Below are positions 49,550 through 60,745 of a stretch of DNA of 64,000 nt, one piece after another. The notes beneath the pieces are model-generated. The model was given only the letters and a program-made list of their open reading frames with translations, did no database searches and was not told the DNA's origin. Origin of the DNA: Brachycybe producta (taxonomy: Eukaryota; Arthropoda; Diplopoda; Playtdesmida; Andrognathidae); the NCBI GenBank assembly GCA_036925085.1, contig JAUPFP010000077.1, forward strand, positions 496,001-560,000, read 5' to 3'. The position numbers and the translations under genes are program-made. Each line of letters opens with the position of its first letter. Positions within the stretch are counted from its first letter, which is position 1.

Positions 49550-50420
49550 GACTTCGACTTCGACTTCGACTTCGACTTCGACTTTGACTTCGACTTCGAC
49601 TTCGGCTTCTTCGGCTTCGACTTCTTCGGCTTCGACTTCGACTTCGACTTCGACTTCGACTTCTTCGACTTCGACTTCGACTTCTTTGACTCCGACTTCG
49701 ACTTCTTCGACTTCTTCGACTTCGACTTATTCGACTTCGACTTCGACTTTTTCGACTCCGACTTCGACTTTTTCGACTTCAACTTCTTCGACTTCTTCGA
49801 CTTCGACATCTTCGACTTCGACTTCTTCGACTTCGACTTCTTCGACTTCGACTTCTTCGACTTCGACTTCTTCGACTTCGACTTTTTCGACTTCGACTTC
49901 GACTTCTTCGACTTCGACTTCTTCGACTTCGACTTTTTCGACTTCGACTTCTTCGACTTCTTCGACTTCTTCGACTTCTTCGACTTCTTCGACTTCTTCG
50001 ACTTCTTCGACTTCTTCGACTTTGACTTCTTCGACTTTGACTTCTTCGACTTCGACATCTTCGACTTCGACTTCTTCGACTTCGACTTCTTCAACTTCGA
50101 CTTCGACTTCTTCGACTTCGACTTCTTCGGCTTCGACTTCTTCGACTTCATCTTCGACTTCGATGTCATCTTCGACTTCGACGTCATCTTCGACTTCGAC
50201 GTAATCTTCGACTTCGACGTCATCTTCGACTTCGACGTCATCTTCGACTTCGACTTCGACGTCATCTTCGACGTCATCTTCGACTTCGACTTCGACGTCA
50301 TCTTCGACTTCGACGTCATTTTCGACTTCGACTTCGACTTCGACTTCGACTTCGACTTCGACTTCGACTTTGACTTCAAACTCAACTTCGACTTCAAACT
50401 CAACTTCGACTTGAACTTCA
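49550..50420 (+). repeat. CpG-dense block 12
   Basis: Equivalent of block 10, with extra TTCGAC, TTTGAC and TTCGGC units at the left and two TTTGACTTCTTCGAC variants near 50,020-50,045. Confidence 0.85.
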
Positions 50421-53067
50421 AACTCAACTTCAACTTCAACTACAAACTCAACTTCAACTTCAATTCCAACTTCTGCAACTTCAACTTCAACTTCAATTTC
50501 AACTTCAACTTCAACTTCAACTTCAACTTCAATTTCAACTTCGACTTCAACTTCAATTTCAATTTCAACTTCAACTTCAACTTCAACTTCAACTTCAACT
50601 TCAACTTCAAATTCAATTTCACCTTCAACTTCAACTTCAACTTCAATTTTCACTTCAACTTCAACTTCAACTTCAACTTCAACTTCAACTTCGACTTTAA
50701 CTTCAACTTCAACTTCATCTTCAACTTCAACTTCAATTTCTACTTCAACTTTATCTTCAACTTCAACTTCAACTTCAACTTCAACTACAACTTCAACTTC
50801 AACTTCAACTTCAACTTCAACTTCAACTTCAACTTCAATTTCAACTTCAAATTCAATTTCAACTTTAACTTCAATTTCAACTTCAACTTTAACTTCAACT
50901 TCAATTTCAACTTCAACTTTGAATTCGAATTCATCTTCAATTTCAACTTCAACTTCAACTTCAATTTCAACTTCAACTTCAACTTCAACTTCAATTCCAA
51001 CTTCAAATTCAACTTCAACTTTAACTTCTGCAACTTCAACTTCAACTTCAATTTCAACTTCAACTTCAACTTCAACTTCATCTTCAACTTCAACTTCAAC
51101 TTCAATTTCAACTTCAACTTCAACTTTACCATCAACTTCAAATTCAACTTCAACTTCAAATTCAAATTCAACTTCAACTTCAAATTCAACTTCAACTTCA
51201 AATTCAACTTCACCTTCAACTTCAACTTTAACTTCATTTTTCTCTTCAACTTCAACTTCAAATTCAACTTCAGCTTCAATTTTGTCTTCAACTTAAACTT
51301 CAACTTTAAATTCTCTTTCAACTTCAAATGCAACTTCAGTTTCAACTTCCACTTGAACATCAACTTCAACTTCAACTTGAACTTGAACTTCAATTTCAAC
51401 TTCAAATTCAATTTCAACTTTAATTTCGACTTCGACTTTAACTTCAATTTCAACTTCAACTTCAACTTCAACTTCAACTTCAACTTCAACATCAACTTCA
51501 ATTTCAACTTCAAATTCAATTTCAACTTTAACTTCAAATTCAACTTCAACTTCAACTCCAACTTCAACTTCAACTCTGAATTCGACTTCAACTTCAAATT
51601 CAACTTCAAATTCAACTTCAAATTTAACTTCAACTTTAACTTCAACTTCGATTCTGACTTCAACTTCGACTCCATCTCAACTTCAACTTCAACTTCAATT
51701 CCAACTTCAAACTCAACTTCAACTTTAACTTCTGCAACTTCAACTTCAACTTCAACTTCAACTTCAACTTCAACTTCAACTTCAACTTCAACTTCGACTT
51801 TAACTTCAACTTCAACTTCATCTTCAACTTCAACTTCAATTTCTACTTCAACTTTATCTTCAACTTCAACTTCAACTTCAACTTCAACTTCAACTACAAC
51901 TTCAACTTCAACTTCAACTTCAACTTCAACTTCAACTTCAATTTCAACTTCAAATTCAATTTCAACTTTAACTTCAACTTCAACTTCAACTTCAACTTCA
52001 ACTTCAACTTCAACTACAACTTCAACTTCAACTTCAACTTCAACTTCAACTTCAACTTCAACTTCAACTTCAATTTCAACTTCAAATTCAATTTCAACTT
52101 TAACTTCAATTTCAACTTCAACTTCAACTTCAACTTCAATTTTAAATTCAACTTCAACTTCAACTTCAATTTTGTGTTCAACTTCAACTTCAATTTTGTG
52201 TTCATCTTCAACTTCGACTTTGACTTTGACTTTGACTCTGACTTAAATTTCAACTTCAACTCCAACTTCGTTTTCAACTTCAACTTCAATTTCAACTTCA
52301 ACTTTAACTTCAACTTCAATTTCAACTTCAACTTTGAATTCGAATTCATCTTCAATTTCAACTTCAACTTCAACTTCAATTTCAACTTCAACTTCAACTT
52401 CAACTTCAATTCCAACTTCAAATTCAACTTCAACTTTAACTTCTGCAACTTCAACTTCAACTTCAATTTCAACTTCAACTTCAACTTCAACTTCATCTTC
52501 AACTTCAACTTCAACTTCAATTTCAACTTCAACTTCAACTTTACCATCAACTTCAAATTCAACTTCAACTTCAAATTCTACTTCAACTTTATCTTCAACT
52601 TTATCTTTAACTTCAACTTCAACTTCAACTTTAACTTCAACTCCAATTTCAACTTCAACTTCAACTTCAATTTCAACTTCAACTTCATCGTCAACTTCAA
52701 CTTCAATTTCAACTTCAACTTCAACTTCAACTCCAATTTCAACTTCAACTTTAACTTCAACTTCAAACTCAACTTCAACTTTAACTTCAACTGCAACTTC
52801 AACTTCAACTTCAACTTCAACTTCAACTTCAACTTCAATTTCAACTTCAACTTCAACTTCAACTTCATCTTCACCTTCACCTTCACCTTCAACTTCAACT
52901 TCAACTTCAACTTCAACTTCAACTTCAACTTCAACTTCAACTTCAATTTCAACTTCAACTTCAACTTCACCTTCACCTTCACCTTCACCTTCAACTTCAA
53001 CTTCAACTTCAACTTCAACTTCAACTTCAATTTCAACTTCAACTTCAACTTCAATTTCAACTTCAAC

Positions 53068-53805
53068 TTCGACTTCGACTTCGACTTCGACTTCGACTTC
53101 GACTTCTTCGGCTTCGACTTCTTCGGCTTCGACTTCTTCGGCTTCGACTTCCACTCCGACTTCGACTTCTTCGACTTCTTCGACTACAACTTCTTCGACT
53201 TTGACTTCGACTTTTTCGACTCCGACTTCGACTTCTTCGACTTCTTCGACTTCAACTTCTTCGACTTCGACTTTTTCGACTTCGACTTCTTCGACTTCTT
53301 CGACTTCTCCGACTTCGACTTCTTCGACTTCTTCGACTTCGACTTCTTCGACTTCGACTTATTCGACTTCGACTTCTTCGACTTCGACTTCTTCGACTTT
53401 GACTTCTTCGACTTCTTCGACTTGGACTTCTTCGACTTCGACTTCTTCGACTTCGACTTCTTCGGCTTCGACTTCTTCGAAGTCATCTTGGACTTCGATG
53501 TCATCTTCGACTACGACGTCATCTTCGACTTCGACGTCATCTTCGACTTCGACGTCATCTTCGACTTCGACGTCATCTTCGACTTCGATGTCATCTTCGA
53601 CTTCGACGTCATCTTCGACTTCGACTTCGACGTCATCTTCGACTTCGACATCATCTCGTACTTCGACTTCGACGTCATCTTCGACTTCGACTTCGACGTC
53701 ATTTTCGACTTTGACTTCGACTTCGACTTCGACTTCGACTTCGACTTCGACTTCGACTTTGACTTCAAACTCAACTTCGACTTCAAACTCAACTTCGACT
53801 TGAAC
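53068..53805 (+). repeat. CpG-dense block 13
   Basis: Equivalent of blocks 9 and 11 with three TTCTTCGGC units instead of two, one TTCTCCGAC, the TTCGAAGTCATC variant near 53,473 and a GACGTCATC tract to about 53,710. Confidence 0.85.
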
Positions 53806-54321
53806 TTCAAACTCAACTTCAACTTCAACTACAAACTCAACTTCAACTTCAATTCCAACTTCTGCAAATTCAACTTCAACTTCAATTTCAACTTCAAATT
53901 CAAACTCAACTTCAACTTTAACTTCAACTTCAACTTTAACTTCAACTCAAATTTCAACTTCAACTTCAACTTCAATTTCAACTTCAACTTCATCGTCAAC
54001 TTCAACTTCAATTTCAGCTTCAACTTCAACTTCAACTTCAACTTCAACTCCAATTTCAACTTCAACTTTAACTTCAACTTCAAACTCAACTTCAACTTTA
54101 ACTTCAACTGCAACTTCAACTTCAACTTCAACTTCAACTTCAACTTCAATTTCATCTTCAACTTCAACTTCAACTTCAACTTCATCTTCAACATCATCTT
54201 CAACTTCAACTTCATCTTCAACATCATCTTCAACTTCAACTTCATCTTCAACATCATCTTCATCTTCTACTTCATCTTCAACATCATCTTCATCTTCAAA
54301 TTGAACTTGAACTTGAACTTG

Positions 54322-55175
54322 GACTTCGACTTCGACTTCGACTTCGACTTCGACTTCGACTTCGACTTTGACTTCGACTTCGACTTCGGCTTCTTCGGCT
54401 TCGACTTCTTCGGCTTCGACTTCGACTTCGACTTCGACTTCTTCGACTTCGACTTCGACTTCTTTGACTCCGACTTCGACTTCTTCGACTTCTTCGACTT
54501 CGACTTATTCGACTTCGACTTCGACTTTTTCGACTCCGACTTCGACTTTTTCGACTTCAACTTCTTCGACTTCGACTTCTTCGACTTCGACTTCTTCGAC
54601 TTCGACTTCTTCGACTTCGACTTCTTCGACTTCGACTTTTTCGACTTCGACTTCGACTTCTTCGACTTCGACTTCTTCGACTTCGACTTTTTCGACTTCG
54701 ACTTCTTCGACTTCTTCGACTTCTTCGACTTCTTCGACTTCTTCGACTTCTTCGACTTCTTCGACTTCTTCGACTTCTTCGACTTCTTCGACTTCTTCGA
54801 CTTCGACTTCTTCGACTTTGACTTCTTCGACTTCGACATCTTCGACTTCGACTTCTTCGACTTCGACTTCTTCAACTTCGACTTCGACTTCTTCGACTTC
54901 GACTTCTTCGGCTTCGACTTCTTCGACTTCATCTTCGACTTCGATGTCATCTTCGACTTCGACGTCATCTTCGACTTCGACGTAATCTTCGACTTCGACG
55001 TCATCTTCGACTTCGACGTCATCTTCGACTTCGACTTCGACGTCATCTTCGACTTCGACTTCGACGTCATCTTCGACTTCGACGTCATTTTCGACTTCGA
55101 CTTCGACTTCGACTTCGACTTCGACTTCGACTTTGACTTCAAACTCAACTTCGACTTCAAACTCAACTTCGACTT
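54322..55175 (+). repeat. CpG-dense block 14
   Basis: Equivalent of blocks 10 and 12 with a 9-bp TTCTTCGAC run (about 54,705-54,805) and a GACGTCATC tract (about 54,925-55,090). It is the last CpG-dense block in the window. Confidence 0.85.
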
Positions 55176-55439
55176 GAACTTCAAACTCAACTTCAACTTC
55201 AACTACAAACTCAACTTCAACTTCAATTCCAACTTCTGCAACTTCAACTTCAACTTCAATTTCAACTTCAACTTCAACTTCAACTTCAACTTCAATTTCA
55301 ACTTCGACTTCAACTTCAATTTCAATTTCAACTTCAACTTCAACTTCAACTTCAACTTCAACTTCAACTTCAACTTCAACTTCAACTTCAAATTCAACTT
55401 CACCTTCAACTTCAACTTCAACTTCAATTTTCACTTCAA

Positions 55440-58400
55440 CTTCAACTTCAACTTCAACTTCAGCTTCAATTTTGTCTTCAACTTAAACTTCAACTTTAAA
55501 TTCTTTTTCAACTTCAAATGCAACTTCAGTTTCAACTTCCACTTGAACTTGAACTTCAACTTCAACTTCAACTTGAACTTCAATTTCAACTTCAAATTCA
55601 ATTTCAACTTTAACTTCGACTTCGACTTTAAATTCAACTTCAACTTCATCTTCAACTTCAACTTCAATTTCAACTTCAACTTTAACTTGAATTTCAACTT
55701 TAACTTCAACTTCAACTTCAACTTCAACATCAACTTCAATTTCAACTTCAAATTCAATTTCAACTTTAACTTCAATTTCAACTTCAACTTCAACTTCAAC
55801 TTCAATTTAAAATTCAACTTCAACTTCAACTTCAATTTTGTGTTCAACTTCAACTTCAATTTTGTGTTCATCTTCAACTTCGACTTTGACTTTGACTTTG
55901 ACTCTGACTTAAATTTCAACTTCAACTTCAACTCCAACTTCAACTTCAACTCTGAATTCGACTTCAACTTCAAATTCAACTTCAAATTCAACTTCAAATT
56001 CAACTTCAAATTCAACTTCAACTTTAACTTCAACTTCGATTCTGACTTCAACTTCGACTTCATCTCAACTTCAACTTCAACTTCAATTTCAACTTGAACT
56101 TCAACTTTGAATTCGACTTCATCTTCAATTTCAACTTCAACTTCAACTTCAAATTCAACTTCAAATTCAACTTCAAATTCAACTTCAAATTCAACTTCAA
56201 ATTCAACTTCAAATTCAACTTCAAATTCAACTTCAAATTCAACTTCAAATTCAACTTCAAATTCAACTTCAAATTCAACTTCAAATTCAACTTCAAATTC
56301 AACTTCAAATTCAAATTCAATTTTTTCTTCAACTTCAACTTTAGCCTCAACTTCCATTTCAACTTCAACTTTGAATTTGACTTCAACTTCAGTTTCAACT
56401 TCAACTTCATCTTCAACTTCAACTTCAACTTCAACTTCAATTTCAACTTCATCTTCAACTTCACCTTTAACTTCAACTTCAACTTCAACTTCAACTTCAA
56501 CTTCAACTTCAACTTCAACTTCAAATTCAACTACAAATTCAACTTCAAATTCAAATTCAATTTTTTCTTCAACTTCAACTTTAGCCTCAACTTCCATTTC
56601 AACTTCAACTTTGAATTTGACTTCAACTTCAACTTCAATTTCAACTTCAACTTCATCGTCAACTTCAACTTCAACTTCAATTTTAATTTCAACTTCAACT
56701 TCAACTTCAATTTCAACTTCAATTTTGTCTTCAACTTAAACTTCAACTTTAAATTCTCTTTCAACTTCAAATGCAACTTCAGTTTCAACTTCCACTTGAA
56801 CTTGAACTTCAACTTCAACTTCAGCTTCAATTTTGTCTTCAACTTAAATGTCAACTTTAAATTCTCCTTCAACTTCAAATTCAACTTCAGTTTCAACTTC
56901 CACTTGAACTTTAACTTCAACTTCAATTTCAACTTCAAATTCAATTTCAACTTTAACTTCAATTTCGACTTGAACTTGAACTTGAACTTCAACTTCAACT
57001 TCAACTTCAACTCCATTTTCAACTTCAACTTCAACTCCAATTTCAACTTCAACTTCAACTTGAACTTCAACTTCAACTTCAACTCCAATTTCAACTTCAA
57101 CTTCAACTCCAATTTCAACTTCAACTTCAACTTCAACTTCAACTTCGACTTCAATTTCGACTTTAACTTCAACTTCAACTTCGACTTCGATTTCGACTTT
57201 AACTTCAACTTCAACTTCATCTTCAACTTCAACTTCAATTTCAACGTCAAATTCAATTTCAACTTTAACTTCAATTTCAACTTCAACTTCAACTTCAACT
57301 TCAACTTCAATTTCAACTTCAAATTCAATTTCAACTTTAACTTCAATTTCAACTTCAACTTCAACTTCAACTCCAACTTTAACTTCAACTCTAAATTAGA
57401 CTTCAACTTCAAATTCAACTTCAAATTCAACTTCAAATTCAACTTCAATTTCAACTTCAACTTTAACTTCAACTTCAATTCTGACTTCAACTTCGACTTC
57501 ATCTCAACTTCAACTTCAACTTTGAATTCGACTTCATCTTCAATTTTAACTTTAACTTCAACTTCAATTTCAACTTCAAATTCAACTTCATCTTCAACTT
57601 CAACTTCAATTCCAACTTCAACTTTAACTTCTGCAACTTCAACTTCAACTTTGAATTCGACTTCATCTTCAATTTCAACTTGAAATTCAACTTCAACTTC
57701 AACTTCAATTCCAACTTCAAACTCAACTTCAACTTTAAGTTCTGCAACTTCAACTTCAACTTTGAATTCGACTTCATCTTCAATTTCAACTTCAAATTCA
57801 ATTTCAATTTAAACTTCAACTTTAACTTCAACTTCAATTTCAACTTCAACTTTGAATTCGACTTCATCTTCAATTTCAACTTCAACTTCAACTTCAACTT
57901 CAATTTCAACTTCAACTTCAACTTCAACTTCAATTCCAACTTCAAACTCAACTTCAACTTTAACTTCTGCAACTTCAACTTCAACTTTGAATTCGACTTC
58001 ATCTTCAATTTCAACTTCAAATTCAATTTCAATTTCAACATCAACTTTAACTTCAACTTCAATTTCAACTTCAACTTTGAATTCGACTTCATCTTCAATT
58101 TCAACTTCAAATTCAATTTCAATTTAAACTTCAACTTTAACTTCAACTTCAATTTCAACTTCAACTTTGAATTCGACTTCATCTTCAATTTCAACTTCAA
58201 CTTCAACTTCAACTTCAACTTCAATTTCAAATTCAACTTCAACTTCAACTTCAATTCCAACTTCAAACTCAACTTCAACTTTAACTTCTGCAACTTCAAC
58301 TTCAACTTCAGCTTCAATTTTGTCTTCAACTTAAACTTCAACTTTAAATTCTCCTTCAACTTCAAATTCAACTTCAGTTTCAACTTTAACTTCAACTTCA

Positions 58401-60745
58401 ATTTCAACTTCAACTTCAACTTCAACTTCAATTCCAACTTCAATTCCAACTTCAACTTCATCTTCAACTTCAACTTCAACTTCAATTTCAACTTCAACTT
58501 CAACTTCACCATCAACTTCAAATTCAACTTCAACTTCAAATTCAATTTCAATTTCAACTTCAACTTTAACTTCAACTTCAATTTCAACTTCAACTTTGAA
58601 TTCGACTTCATCTTCAATTTCAACTTCAACTTCAACTTCAACTTCAACTTCAATTTCAACTTCAACTTGAACTTCAACTTCAATTCTAACTTCAAACTCA
58701 ACTTCAACTGCAATTTCAACTTCAAATTCAATTTCAACTTTAACTTCAATTTCAACTTGAACTTGAACTTCAACTTGAACTTCAACTTCAACTTCAACTC
58801 CAATTTCAACTTCAACTTCAACTCCAATTTCAACTTCAACTTCAACTTCGACTTCGATTTCGACTTTAACTTCAACTTCAACTTCATCTTCAACTTCAAC
58901 TTCAACTTCAACTTCAAATTCAACGTCACCTTCAACTGCAACTTCAACTTCAACTTTAATTTTCTCTTCAACTTCAACTTCAACTTCAGCTTCAATTTTG
59001 TCTTCAACTTAAACTTCAACTTTAAATTCTCCTTCAACTTCAAATTCAACTTCAGTTTCAACTTTAACTTCAACTTCAATTTCAACTTCAACTTCAACTT
59101 CAACTTCAATTCCAACTTCAAACTCAACTTCAACTTTAACTTCTGCAACTTCAACTTCAACTTCAACTTCAATTTCAACTTCAACTTCAACTTCAACTTC
59201 AACTTCATCTTCAACTTCAACTTCAACTTCAAGTTCAACTTCAACTTCAACTTCACCATCAACTTCAAATTCAACTTCAACTTCAAATTCAACTTCAACT
59301 TCAAATTCAACTTCATCTTCAACTTCAACTTCAACTTCAACTTCAATTTTCTCTTCAACTTCAACTTCAACTTCAACTTCAGCTTCAACTGTGTCTTCAA
59401 CTTAAACTTAAACTTTAAATTCTCTTTCAACTTCAAATGCAACTTCAGTTTCAACTTCCACTTCAACTTCACCATCAACTTCAAATTCAACTTCAACTTC
59501 AAATTCAACTTCAACTTCAAATTCAACTTCATCTTCATCTTCAACTTCAACTTCAACTTCAACTTCAATTTTTTCTTCAACTTCAACTTCAACTTCAGCT
59601 TCAATTTTGTCTTCAACTTAAATGTCAACTTAAAATTCTCCTTCAACTTCAAATTCAACTTCAGTTTCAACTTCCACTTGAACTTCAACTTCAACTTCAA
59701 TTTCAACTTCAACTGCAATTTCAACGTCAAATTCAATTTCAACTTTAACTTCAATTTCAACTTGAACTTGAACTTCAACTTCAACTTCAACTTCAACTTC
59801 AACTTCAACTTCAACTCCAATTTCAACTTCAACTTCAACTTCAACTTCAATTCCAACTTCAAACTCAACTTCAACTTTAACTTCTGCAACTTCAACTTCA
59901 ACTTCAACTTCAATTTCAACTTCAACTTCAACTTCAACTTCATCTTCAACTTCAACTTTAACTTCAATTTCAACTTCAACTTCAACTTCACCATCAACTT
60001 CAAATTCAACTTCAACTTCAAATTCAACTTCAACTTCAAATTCAACTTCATCTTCAACTTCAACTTCTACTTCAACTTCAATTTTCTCTTCAACTTCAAC
60101 TTCAACTTCAACTTCAGCTTCAACTGTGTCTTCAACTTAAACTTCAACTTTAAATTCTCTTTCAACTTCAAATGCAACTTCAGTTTCAACTTCCACTTGA
60201 ACTTCAACTTCAACTTCAACTTCAAATTCAACTTCAAATTCAAATTCAACTTCATCTTCAACTTCAACTTTAACTTCAACTTCAATTTTTTCTTCAACTT
60301 CAACTTCAACTTCAGCTTCAATTTTGTCTTCAACTTAAATGTCAACTTTAAATTCTCCTTCAACTTCAAATTCAACTTCAGTTTCAACTTCCACTTGAAC
60401 TTCAACTTCAACTTCAATTTCAACTTCAACTGCAATTTCAACTTCAAATTCAATTTCAACTTTAACTTCAATTTCAGTTTGAACTTGAACTTGAACTTGA
60501 ACTTCAACTTCAACTTCAACTTCAACTCCAATTTCAACTTCAACTTCAACTCCAATTTCAACTTCAACTTCAACTTGAACTTCAACTTCAACTTCAACTT
60601 CGACTTCGATTTCGACTTTAACTTCAACTTCAACTTCATCTTCAACTTCAACTTCTACTTCAACTTCAAATTCAACGTCACCTTCAACTGCAACTTCAAC
60701 TTCAACTTCAATTTTCTCTTCAACTTCAACTTCAACTTCAGCTTC
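55440..60745 (+). repeat. CpG-poor satellite
   Basis: TTCAAC array with many TTCAAT, TTTAAC and TTCAAA variants and a growing share of TTGAAC units. Tags: TTTTGTGTTCAAC near 55,835, TTTTTTCTTC near 56,320 and 56,560, GAATTCGACTTCATC many times between 57,520 and 58,610, and TTTTGTCTTCAACTTAAATG near 56,835 and 59,605. Isolated CpG occurs, but no dense block. Confidence 0.8.
56145..56320 (+). repeat. 12-bp array AACTTCAAATTC
   Basis: About 13 uniform 12-bp units (TTCAAC and TTCAAA alternating) with the same exit tag TTTTTTCTTC and TTTAGCCTC as the arrays at 24.2 and 39.9 kb. Confidence 0.85.

Larger units (their letters stand above)
47700..50655 (+). repeat. Family 4 module 2 (about 2.9 kb)
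   Basis: Repeats the order of 44.85-47.70 kb: TTTGAATTCG tag (44,888 and 47,744), TTCAAC and TTCACC part, CpG-dense block with TTCTTCGGC (48,485-49,040), CAAACTC/TTCTGCAAATTC units, CATCATC tract, and a second CpG-dense block (49,550-50,420). Its tail (TTCTGCAACTTC and TTCACC units, 50,440-50,650) matches the tail of the third module at 55,200-55,440. Confidence 0.75.
50655..55230 (+). repeat. Family 4 long duplication, copy 2
   Basis: Second copy of 43,200-47,700, containing the third 2.9-kb module. It begins directly where module 2 ends, so the 7.45-kb spacing is one full higher-order period. Its right tail resembles module 2 rather than copy 1, which suggests exchange between modules. Confidence 0.8.

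Noticed and set aside
43200..55440. Glu-Val repeat open frames resembling acidic coiled-coil proteins
   Set aside because: GAAGTT read in one frame gives Glu-Val; the resemblance comes from composition only.
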